15,491 nucleotides of DNA from Christensenella sp. UBA1782 (GTDB lineage: Bacteria; Bacillota; Clostridia; Christensenellales; DTU072). Under the pieces are notes generated by a model that worked only from the letters and a program-made list of their open reading frames with translations, ran no database searches and was not told the origin of the DNA. The position numbers and the translations under genes were made by a program. Shown piece by piece: positions 6,873 to 12,763 of this stretch. Positions within the stretch are counted from its first letter, which is position 1, and every line of letters starts with the position of its first letter. The stretch covers positions 1 through 15,491 of the forward strand of contig DCGI01000084.1 of assembly GCA_002315475.1 (NCBI GenBank). The letters are read 5' to 3'.

Positions 6873-9218
6873 TTACTCCTTATAAAAAATATATTTTCCT
6901 GTTTTTACTTCCGATTCTCCTTCCAAACGGTACCCTTTCGGTGCTATGATTTTACCGAAAATACCTTCGGCGACCTCCAAAGTCAGCTCTACGCCCCGTT
7001 CGTTCCGAACCCACTTGACGGCGACTTTCCCCGCCGACAACTCCCGTTCTCCTTCGGCAAAGTCCAACCCTTCCAAAAAGTCGGGCTTTACGTCGACGTG
7101 GTTTACGTCGGAAATGTCGTCGTTTACCCGCAACCCGAGAAGGTAGCGCTTGAAGAAGTTACTGACGTCCCCGAACGCATGGTGGTTAAGCGAACCCACC
7201 TTCCGTTTTTTACGCAACACTTTATCGTCCCACGTTATCCAAAGGTTTTCTATCCAATGTTGCAAACCCTTTCGGAAGGTAGCCGCCTGCCGAAAAGGTT
7301 GCCGTTTGGTACAGCAATACATATCGCCGTTTTCGCAAATCTTCACTTCGCAGAATTCTTCCCAAAGGGACGTCGCTCCGCAGGCTATCATATAGCCGTA
7401 CGAAGGAAATTTCTTTTGCACGATAAGTTTATACGCAAGGTCGATTTGCCCGATTTTTACCAACGCATGGAAAAGCACTCTCGCTCCGATAAACCCACCG
7501 TTCAACGTCGTATCGTCCCGTTCGATACATTTCAGCAAAACTTCACCCGCTTTTTTTTCTTCTTCGGGGGAAAGAATACCTACAAAGATTACATACGCCT
7601 GACCGGTTTGACAGTTTCCCTTTACCACCCCCGTCTTTGCGTTAAACGCCGCCTTACGGAAGTTTTTTATCAGTCTTTCACGATACGTCCGACAGTACTC
7701 GATTTTTTCGGTATCCCCGATTTGTTCGAAGACTTTTATGGATTTCTGCAAAGAATCGATTAAGGAAAGGGTATTCGTGACCTTCCTCGGCGCATCGTGT
7801 CCCGACGGGGAACAGTGCGGTTGCAACCAGTCCCCCAAACCGAAATCGGCAAGGCCTTCGCCGTTCAACTGCGTTTCGGTATAGCGGAAATACTTCATAA
7901 TCGTATCGGCGTTATCGTAAATTACCTTTTTATCCCCTCGCACGCGATAGATTTCGTAGACGAGGTTCATGAGGACGCCGTCCCAAATCGGACCGTTGCC
8001 CCAACGGTAGCCCCAAGAATCGGTCGGCACGATTCCCGGCAAAGCACCTTTTGCGTTTTGCGCCTTTCGTATCAGTTTTAACCACGTTTCCAACGTTTCC
8101 GCGCAGTCGAAATTGGCGAGAAAATGTTCGGCGGAAACCGAAGCGTCGCCCGTCCAACCGTTCTTTTCCCGTTGCGGACAGTCGGTCGGGAAATAATACA
8201 AATTGCATTTATCGGAGTTTTTCACAATAGCTTCGACGGCGTTTGCCGTTTCGTCGCTGCAACGGAAGAAACCCGTTTCTCGACTGAGGTTATGCATCAA
8301 ACGGAAGGTAAAAAGGTCTTCTTGCGCTTGATCGTCCCGAATCCCCGTCACGTAGACGTAACGGCAACCGACGTATGTAAAAGAAGGATCGTAGTTTTCC
8401 TCTCGTTCCCCTCTCGCCGTATAGCGGAACTTTTGATTGGTTTTCATGCGATCGATGGCAAGGGTGTCGATGGTAGGTATTCCGTCTTTGGTCACTTCGG
8501 TATGAACGTACTCGATCGTCTGTCCTTCGGTGGCGTTTTTTAACCTAAGGTGCATATTCCCCGCCGAAACGTACCCGAAATCATATACGTACCCCTTGCC
8601 GATTTTGGCAATCGAAACGGGTTTTAACTCTTTTTCCACCCCGATCGGCGGTATCGTGCAGATATTCTTGTCCCCTTTGGGAGCCACCGCCGTCATCGCC
8701 TCCTGCCAAGAAGAATCGTCGTACTCCACGTCGGCAAAATCTACGATTTCCCGTCTTCTGTCCACGTATTCGCCTGCGTGCAAATCGTCGAAAAGAATGT
8801 GCGACGGATGGGTTTTCACCCCTTCCGCTTCCACAAGCAAATCTTCCCCTTCCACCGCAAAGGCAAGGCGGGGTGCCGAACGAAAAGAAGCGTTTTCAAA
8901 TTGCCAAACGTTATAATCCAAACTGTTTGACAGTCCGTTTCCCAAAATAAACGCCACCACGTTTTTCCCTTCTCGGAGTTCCACTTCGTAGACGTCGTAG
9001 AACAGTTCCCAATCGGGATTGGTCAAATACGGCGCAAGAAGTCCTTTGGTGTATTCTTTACCGTTCAAAAAGATGCGATAGAGTCCCGAACAGGTTACCG
9101 CTACGGTGCCTTTACCGCCCTTCGCCGTAAAGGTTTTCCGCATATACGGTGCCGCTACGGGACAGGCAAAGGTATTCCACTCTTTTCCCGCCGAAACAAA
9201 TAGGTTCGATAGTTTCAT
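6873..9218 (-). CDS. GH78-family alpha-L-rhamnosidase, cytoplasmic
   Basis: A 781-residue glycoside hydrolase of family 78, inverting enzymes that release terminal alpha-L-rhamnose. The N-terminal beta domains contain YRIFLNGKEYTKGLLAPYLTN (47-67), and the (alpha/alpha)6 barrel carries DCPQREKNGWTGDA with Asp346, Glu351 and Asp358, spaced as in characterised bacterial rhamnosidases. SLWE (Glu620, the probable general base) and SLNHHAFGD (676-684) complete the active-site set. The segment between SLWE and SLNHH is about 55 residues, longer than I expect for this family, and is Cys- and charge-rich. There is no signal peptide, so the substrate is likely an imported rhamnoside. The start at 9218 has AAGGAG at 9225-9230. 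No sugar transporter gene lies in the operon. Confidence 0.92.
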   Translation of the reverse strand: MKLSNLFVSAGKEWNTFACPVAAPYMRKTFTAKGGKGTVAVTCSGLYRIFLNGKEYTKGLLAPYLTNPDWELFYDVYEVELREGKNVVAFILGNGLSNSLDYNVWQFENASFRSAPRLAFAVEGEDLLVEAEGVKTHPSHILFDDLHAGEYVDRRREIVDFADVEYDDSSWQEAMTAVAPKGDKNICTIPPIGVEKELKPVSIAKIGKGYVYDFGYVSAGNMHLRLKNATEGQTIEYVHTEVTKDGIPTIDTLAIDRMKTNQKFRYTARGEREENYDPSFTYVGCRYVYVTGIRDDQAQEDLFTFRLMHNLSRETGFFRCSDETANAVEAIVKNSDKCNLYYFPTDCPQREKNGWTGDASVSAEHFLANFDCAETLETWLKLIRKAQNAKGALPGIVPTDSWGYRWGNGPIWDGVLMNLVYEIYRVRGDKKVIYDNADTIMKYFRYTETQLNGEGLADFGLGDWLQPHCSPSGHDAPRKVTNTLSLIDSLQKSIKVFEQIGDTEKIEYCRTYRERLIKNFRKAAFNAKTGVVKGNCQTGQAYVIFVGILSPEEEKKAGEVLLKCIERDDTTLNGGFIGARVLFHALVKIGQIDLAYKLIVQKKFPSYGYMIACGATSLWEEFCEVKICENGDMYCCTKRQPFRQAATFRKGLQHWIENLWITWDDKVLRKKRKVGSLNHHAFGDVSNFFKRYLLGLRVNDDISDVNHVDVKPDFLEGLDFAEGERELSAGKVAVKWVRNERGVELTLEVAEGIFGKIIAPKGYRLEGESEVKTGKYIFYKE

Positions 9219-9234
9219 TTTTTTCTCCTTTTTT

Positions 9235-10176
9235 TTATTTATTGAATTCTTTTCCGTCGTACAAAAACACCCCTGCGGCGTGCTTCATGTGACCGCCCTT
9301 TTGCAAAATCTCCGCATAACCTTTTTGCATGGTCGTATCCCCCGAACAATCCAAGTTGTTCTTGTCGTACGGGCGGTTATAAACCCTCCAAAAATCGCTG
9401 TTTTCGGGTTCTTCATAGATATTGAACCGATGAAAATCGGCAATAAACTGCCGAATGTTGGACTCGGGCGGGAACATGGTGTCGTGGTCGGGTGAAAGAA
9501 GCCAACTCGTCGTGGTAAACAACATTTTTTTACGGTAATGAAAATGTTTTCGGAAAAACTCGTAGGCTTCCAAATACGATGCCACCACTTCCTCGTGACG
9601 GAGCGGTCCGATGGACGGAATATGGATATTCAGATACTGCCGCCAAATCGGCACATAGTACTTGCCGAGTTTACCGCTGAACCAAAAGGTTCGGAGCGGC
9701 TCGTACTGTAAACGGCCGATGGCGAATCGCGTCATGGCAAACCATCCGGCAAACCAACCCGCCACAAAGGATCCCCAAACGTTATAAACTCTTTTGCACT
9801 CCCAAAGCTTTGCTCCGAAGTCCAACATACCCTGTTCGAAAATCTTTTTATCGATTTTTTTCTTTTCGTATAACTTTTCCAATGTCGGTATCCAACACAA
9901 ACAGAACACAAAATCGGCTGTATACGGAGAAATCTGCAATTTTTTTGCCACCTTTCCGCAAGCGGTCTCCTTTTTTGCCGCACAAAGACTACTACGATAT
10001 TCACGCAGTTTTCCCGTCTCTTCATATTTGAGGACGGGGCGGAAAAACGACTCGGCAAGCTCCTTGTCGGCACCGACGTCGTCATATACCTTCAAAAACG
10101 TCTCTTTCGCTTCTTCGGGATAACCGAAACGGTCGCAAAAACTCGCGATGTACTCTCTCCTCTCTAAAAACTCCAT
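9235..10176 (-). CDS. Acyltransferase-domain protein with GNAT-like C-terminal domain
   Basis: A 313-residue protein resembling the Firmicute acyltransferase-domain proteins with an N-terminal helical NAT_N-like domain and a GNAT-like C-terminal domain. Supporting stretches are RLQYEPL (155-161), LNIHIPSIGPL (182-192), the helix VASYLEAYEFFRKHF and SWLLSPDH followed by FPPESNI (224-241). No classical RxxGxG acyl-CoA loop is visible, so catalysis is inferred from the family only and the acceptor is unknown. It is the first gene of the probable eight-gene operon: a consensus promoter lies about 30 bp upstream, and an AAGGAGAG ribosome site precedes the ATG by a few bases. The GH78 gene follows after 16 bp. 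This gene is named from recalled motifs, so the family assignment is less sure than for its neighbours. Confidence 0.7.
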   Translation of the reverse strand: MEFLERREYIASFCDRFGYPEEAKETFLKVYDDVGADKELAESFFRPVLKYEETGKLREYRSSLCAAKKETACGKVAKKLQISPYTADFVFCLCWIPTLEKLYEKKKIDKKIFEQGMLDFGAKLWECKRVYNVWGSFVAGWFAGWFAMTRFAIGRLQYEPLRTFWFSGKLGKYYVPIWRQYLNIHIPSIGPLRHEEVVASYLEAYEFFRKHFHYRKKMLFTTTSWLLSPDHDTMFPPESNIRQFIADFHRFNIYEEPENSDFWRVYNRPYDKNNLDCSGDTTMQKGYAEILQKGGHMKHAAGVFLYDGKEFNK

Positions 10177-10197
10177 GTTTCTCTCCTTAATAAAATA

Positions 10198-10218
10198 TAT
10201 ATAGTATTATACTATATA
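10198..10218. promoter_or_regulatory. Perfect 21-bp palindrome centred on the operon -10 box (candidate operator)
   Basis: Two 9-bp arms, TATATAGTA and TACTATATA, are perfect inverted repeats around TTA, and the centre (10208) falls inside the TATAAT box. Position and symmetry fit a repressor operator that blocks RNA polymerase. No regulator gene is present in the window to pair with it. The A/T-rich composition means chance is not excluded. Confidence 0.5.
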
Positions 10219-10234
10219 AACCTCTCTTTGTAAA
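10206..10234 (-). promoter_or_regulatory. Promoter of the eight-gene minus-strand operon
   Basis: On the minus strand, TTTACA (10234-10229), a 17-bp spacer and a perfect TATAAT (10211-10206). The predicted transcript starts near 10199, giving a leader of about 23 nt that carries AAGGAGAG (10188-10181) before the ATG at 10176. Confidence 0.82.
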
Positions 10235-10246
10235 GAGTGAATTTTC

Positions 10247-10351
10247 CTTCGGAGTGTCCAATTTGAGTGATTTACATATTTGCCAAAACGAAAAAACGAA
10301 AATGATACAAAATGATGTCGTGATGACGGCGTATGTTTTATGGATATAATT
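10247..10351 (+). repeat. Direct repeat D, copy 1
   Basis: A segment of about 105 bp that recurs at about 10450-10555. The copies share TTCGGAGTGTCCAATT, an exact TGAGTGATTTACATATTT and an ATGTCGT block that opens a small hairpin (GTCGT, loop GATG, ACGGC in this copy). Both copies run into a TTGAC. Identity falls in the A-rich middle. The limits are approximate. Confidence 0.75.
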
Positions 10352-10450
10352 ATAGTTTTGACAAACATTTGAACGAAACGTGCGGTCGTAGTAGGACACT
10401 ACAACTTTCCTTCGTTTCGTCCAAAATCCCTTCCAATTGACCACTCCTTT
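10352..10450 (+). repeat. Inverted repeat P, left copy (hairpin-forming, ~99 bp)
   Basis: Reading forward, this matches the reverse complement of 15392-15491 along its whole length, with four scattered mismatches and one short divergent patch (10394-10403). It can fold: arms 10368-10380 and 10413-10425 pair over 13 bp with one mismatch, and the loop contains a second stem, GTAGT (10388-10392) with ACTAC (10398-10402). No open reading frame is conserved between the copies. It could be a miniature inverted-repeat element, a REP-like palindrome or a structured RNA. Confidence 0.85.
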
Positions 10451-10466
10451 TTCGGAGTGTCCAATT
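10435..10466. other. Hairpin at the P/D2 junction
   Basis: CACTCC (10442-10447) pairs with GGAGTG (10454-10459) over a TTTTTC loop, and AATTG (10435-10439) pairs with CAATT (10462-10466) outside a 2-nt mismatch. There is no T-run after the stem, so it is not a classic terminator. Confidence 0.5.
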
Positions 10467-10555
10467 ATGAGTGATTTACATATTTTTGAAAAACAAGAAA
10501 ATAAATGATAACAAAGGATGTCGTCATCACGACGTGTTGTTTTTTCATAGATATT
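10450..10555 (+). repeat. Direct repeat D, copy 2
   Basis: The second copy of the D segment, about 203 bp after the first. Its hairpin block reads GTCGT, loop CATC, ACGAC, a perfect 5-bp stem; the loop is the reverse complement of the loop in copy 1. It lies between P and the TIR-gene promoter. Confidence 0.75.
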
Positions 10556-10574
10556 GCCAAAGTATTGACTTAAA

Positions 10575-10586
10575 AACGGTACCGTT
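10575..10586. promoter_or_regulatory. 12-bp palindrome upstream of the TIR-gene promoter
   Basis: AACGGTACCGTT is a perfect palindrome just upstream of the -35 box, flanked by two copies of TATTGACT (10563-10570 and 10591-10598). The placement suggests a regulator site; no binding protein can be named. Confidence 0.4.
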
Positions 10587-10592
10587 CGAATA

Positions 10593-10621
10593 TTGACTAT
10601 ACCAAAAAAATATGGTATCAT
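10593..10621 (+). promoter_or_regulatory. Promoter of the TIR/LRR gene
   Basis: TTGACT (10593-10598), 17-bp spacer, TATCAT (10616-10621) with TGG just before it as an extended -10. ATACC (10599-10603) and GGTAT (10614-10618) form an inverted repeat within the spacer and -10 edge, which could be an operator. The leader of about 59 nt ends in AAAGGGGGGA, 6 nt before the ATG. Confidence 0.75.
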
Positions 10622-10686
10622 AAAAATAATTCGACAAAAAACTTTTTTTTGCGACTACGAATAAACCCAAAAAGGGGGGAACCATT

Positions 10687-11205
10687 ATGAAAAACTGTAA
10701 AATATGCGGTGCGTCTTACGAAGAAAAGTCTGGGAAAACGGCCTGTCCCGTCTGCGGATACAAGGGCGAACTGTTTCTTGAAAATCCTTACGATATTTTC
10801 TTATCGTACAGCGGAAAGACCAACGATGAAGAATGGAACGACGTCATTGCCGTTTATCAAAGGATGCGGTCGTTGGGGCTGCACGTTTTCTTTGCGCCCG
10901 TTTCGTTGGAAAACAGAAAAACCGAGGAGAAAAAAAGATTGCTTTTGTTCGGTTCTCATACGGCAAAAGCATTGCTTCTGTTCGAAAAAAGTACGCAAGA
11001 CCTTGCTTCTACGCTAAAAAATACCGAAATAGTCCGATATTTCGGCGAAATCTCTCGTGCCGAAAAGCTTCCCGATTCGGTTATCATTCTTACCAAAAAA
11101 ACGCCGACGTTTCGGTACCCACTTTCCTTTCCCGATACGACGTTCTGCAAGTCGACACCCCTACGTTCCATACCAAACTTTTTGACTTTCTCAACACCGT
11201 TTTGA
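10687..11205 (+). CDS. N-terminal frame of a broken gene: zinc ribbon plus TIR-like domain
   Basis: The 172-codon frame holds the start of a larger gene. Residues 4-23 are a zinc ribbon (Cys4-x2-Cys7 and Cys20-x2-Cys23). From residue 34, NPYDIFLSYSGKTNDEEW begins a TIR-like domain, followed by LGLHVFFAPVSLE (64-75), AKALLLFEKS (93-102), NTEIVRYFGEI (112-122) and SVIILTKK (131-138). Zinc-ribbon/TIR proteins of Firmicutes have the same order. By rough alignment, Glu114 could be the catalytic Glu of NAD-cleaving TIRs; this is inference. The frame departs at A7 (11095-11101) into 34 residues without recognisable character, whereas the -1 frame continues the TIR domain. Unshifted translation would therefore give a truncated TIR protein. 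The start is supported by AAAGGGGGGA and a promoter. Confidence 0.8.
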   Translation: MKNCKICGASYEEKSGKTACPVCGYKGELFLENPYDIFLSYSGKTNDEEWNDVIAVYQRMRSLGLHVFFAPVSLENRKTEEKKRLLLFGSHTAKALLLFEKSTQDLASTLKNTEIVRYFGEISRAEKLPDSVIILTKKTPTFRYPLSFPDTTFCKSTPLRSIPNFLTFSTPF

Positions 11206-12755
11206 ACGATGCTCGCTATATAAACGTCAGCAAGGAAGTCGTTGAGCCGCAACCGGAAGGCGTACAAATCATTGCACCCGAGAATATAAGTTTTCAGCCG
11301 ATAAAACCCGTTCAGAAAGCCGCAATGCCCACTTTCAAACCCTTGCACGAACATAAATACGTACCCGAAGAAGTGAAGCCGTCCTGTATTCGGCAAGGTT
11401 GCACTCTCTATAAATGTGAATGCGGAGAGTCTTACAAAACCAACATTCGACCGGTTCTTGCGCACGACTACAAGAAAAGCAAAACCCTTCTTCCTTCTTG
11501 CACGCAACAAGGACAGGAAATATACGAATGTACCACTTGCGGCGGGACGCAAATCCAATATACGCCCATGACTTCGCACTCTTTCGGCGCATGGACGATG
11601 CAAAAATATCCCACCTGTACCGAACAAGGCTTGCAAGCCAAACAATGCGGCGTTTGCGGTTTGATTGAAAATAAAACGTTACCCGCCGAAGGGCATGATT
11701 TCGGAAAATGGATCGTCACCACCAAACCGCTTTGCACACAAGCAGGGGAACAAACCCGTCAATGTCAAAAGTGCGGTGCTATCGAAAAAACGCCGTTACC
11801 CGCCGAAGGACATTCGTTCGGCAAAAAAACTTTGGTACGGAAACCGACCTGCACGCAGGAAGGGGAAGAAAGTCGCAGCTGTCCCGTCTGCGGATTCGTC
11901 GAAAATACGCCTATTCCCGTCGTCCCGCATAAAATGGGAGCTTGGAAAAAGTCAAAAACCGACCGAACGAAGGAAGAACGGCATTGTAAAAACTGCGACT
12001 ACGTAGAAACCAAACCGAGAAACGAAGTCAAGCAACAACGCAAAGCCAAACGGAACGGCGCTCCGTTTTTTTGGCTTGCCCTTTTGACCATGCTCGGCGA
12101 TATTCTGTTCATACTGTATTGTAACGCCTTGCCGAGATACCTGTCGAATACGGCACTTTTGATTATTCTGCCCATTGCGGCACTCGTTTTCTTATCGATC
12201 AGTATCGGTATATCCCGTTCCAAAGGTACTTTTCGCGGTTTCAAAAAATTCTTCGGCGTCATCTTTGTGATAGTCTGCTGTAACATAATTCTCGCGTCCT
12301 GCTTCCTTGCCGTCTTCAGCGAAAAAGCCGTTTACCGGGACGGCGTTCTGCTTGTCGAACAGGAATACAACGAAGAATACACGATAGTCGGGTGTCCCAC
12401 AGCCGTTAAGGATGTCGTTCTTCCCTCCTCGGTAAACGGTAAAAACGTAAAGGCTATCGAAGAATCGGCTTTCTTCGGCAACGATTCGTTATCGACGGTA
12501 ATCGTTTCGGACGGAATCACCACCATCCGCAGTAACGCTTTCCGAGATTGCGACAACATAACTTCCGTTTGGCTACCCGCCAGTATACAATACATTTTCG
12601 ATTATTCCTTCGCCTATTGTCACGACTTCACCTTGTATTACGAAGGAACGCAATATCAATGGAGTCGCATTTACAAAACCGAAAAATGGTATAATAACAC
12701 CGGCGTCGTTCAAGTTGTCTGTACCGACGGAACTCTTTTCTATTACGGAGAATAG
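11094..12755 (+). CDS. C-terminal frame of the broken gene: TIR end, Cys-rich repeats, three TM helices, LRR
   Basis: This frame is open from 10833, but only from about 11094 does it read as real protein. One extra A in the A7 run joins it to the preceding frame as a 689-residue product. In order: the last TIR strands (VSVPTFLSRYDVLQVD), a linker, six Cys repeats, a basic segment, three hydrophobic helices (about 12057-12120, 12150-12210, 12250-12318) and a BspA/LRR_5-type domain (about 12405-12640; KAIEESAFFGNDSLSTVIV and TTIRSNAFRDC), ending in an aromatic-rich tail. With three membrane passes the TIR and LRR parts would lie on opposite faces: TIR and zinc modules inside, LRR outside. That fits a sensor or signalling protein, but the role is not known. 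If translated alone, ATG 11325 is the nearest in-frame start. The stop is 8 bp from the convergent esterase stop. Confidence 0.75.
   Translation, partial: QKNADVSVPTFLSRYDVLQVDTPTFHTKLFDFLNTVLNDARYINVSKEVVEPQPEGVQIIAPENISFQPIKPVQKAAMPTFKPLHEHKYVPEEVKPSCIRQGCTLYKCECGESYKTNIRPVLAHDYKKSKTLLPSCTQQGQEIYECTTCGGTQIQYTPMTSHSFGAWTMQKYPTCTEQGLQAKQCGVCGLIENKTLPAEGHDFGKWIVTTKPLCTQAGEQTRQCQKCGAIEKTPLPAEGHSFGKKTLVRKPTCTQEGEESRSCPVCGFVENTPIPVVPHKMGAWKKSKTDRTKEERHCKNCDYVETKPRNEVKQQRKAKRNGAPFFWLALLTMLGDILFILYCNALPRYLSNTALLIILPIAALVFLSISIGISRSKGTFRGFKKFFGVIFVIVCCNIILASCFLAVFSEKAVYRDGVLLVEQEYNEEYTIVGCPTAVKDVVLPSSVNGKNVKAIEESAFFGNDSLSTVIVSDGITTIRSNAFRDCDNITSVWLPASIQYIFDYSFAYCHDFTLYYEGTQYQWSRIYKTEKWYNNTGVVQVVCTDGTLFYYGE
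11095..11101 (+). other. A7 frameshift site within the TIR domain
   Basis: The incoming frame reads ACC AAA AAA ACG. Insertion of one A, or a -1 shift here, moves reading into the frame that continues the TIR domain and the remaining 550 residues. The candidates are a slippage mutation, transcriptional slippage, programmed -1 frameshifting, or an assembly error in a homopolymer. Confidence 0.75.
11352..12025 (+). repeat. Six Cys-rich ~39-residue repeats (117-bp period)
   Basis: Units begin with His at HKY, HDY, HSF, HDF, HSF and HKM, following the pattern H-x-F-G-x-W, then PTCT-x2-G, then C-x2-CG, then E-x-n-LPAEGH. Each of the first five has a Cys after the Pro and a later CxC or CxxC pair; the sixth is degenerate and lacks the first Cys. 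The Cys and His content suggests metal binding. Similar repeats are common in large gut-Firmicute proteins. Confidence 0.8.
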
Positions 12756-12763
12756 TCTTTATC

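Larger units (their letters stand above)
10177..10686. other. 510-bp intergenic region between divergent transcription units
   Basis: No convincing gene lies here. The region holds the leftward operon promoter with its palindrome, direct repeats D1 and D2 around the P repeat, a hairpin at the P/D2 junction, a 12-bp palindrome flanked by TATTGACT direct repeats, and the rightward TIR-gene promoter with a 59-nt leader. A 144-codon minus-strand frame crosses it but is rejected. Confidence 0.8.

Noticed and set aside
6483..7763. A 426-codon plus-strand frame opposite the GNAT and GH78 genes
   Set aside because: It crosses two well-supported genes on the other strand and has no domain or ribosome site.
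10247..10555. CRISPR array or integron attC sites suggested by the repeats
   Set aside because: Only two D copies about 203 bp apart with no regular spacers, no cas genes, and no integrase or attC core sequences.
10187..10621. A 144-codon minus-strand frame across the intergenic region
   Set aside because: It runs through the D and P repeats and both promoters, repeats the same short peptide because of D1/D2, has no ribosome site and no recognisable domain.
10833..11093. ATG at 10833 as the true start of the long rightward gene
   Set aside because: The first 87 residues are Arg/Lys-rich with no domain and overlap the TIR coding frame; no ribosome site precedes it.
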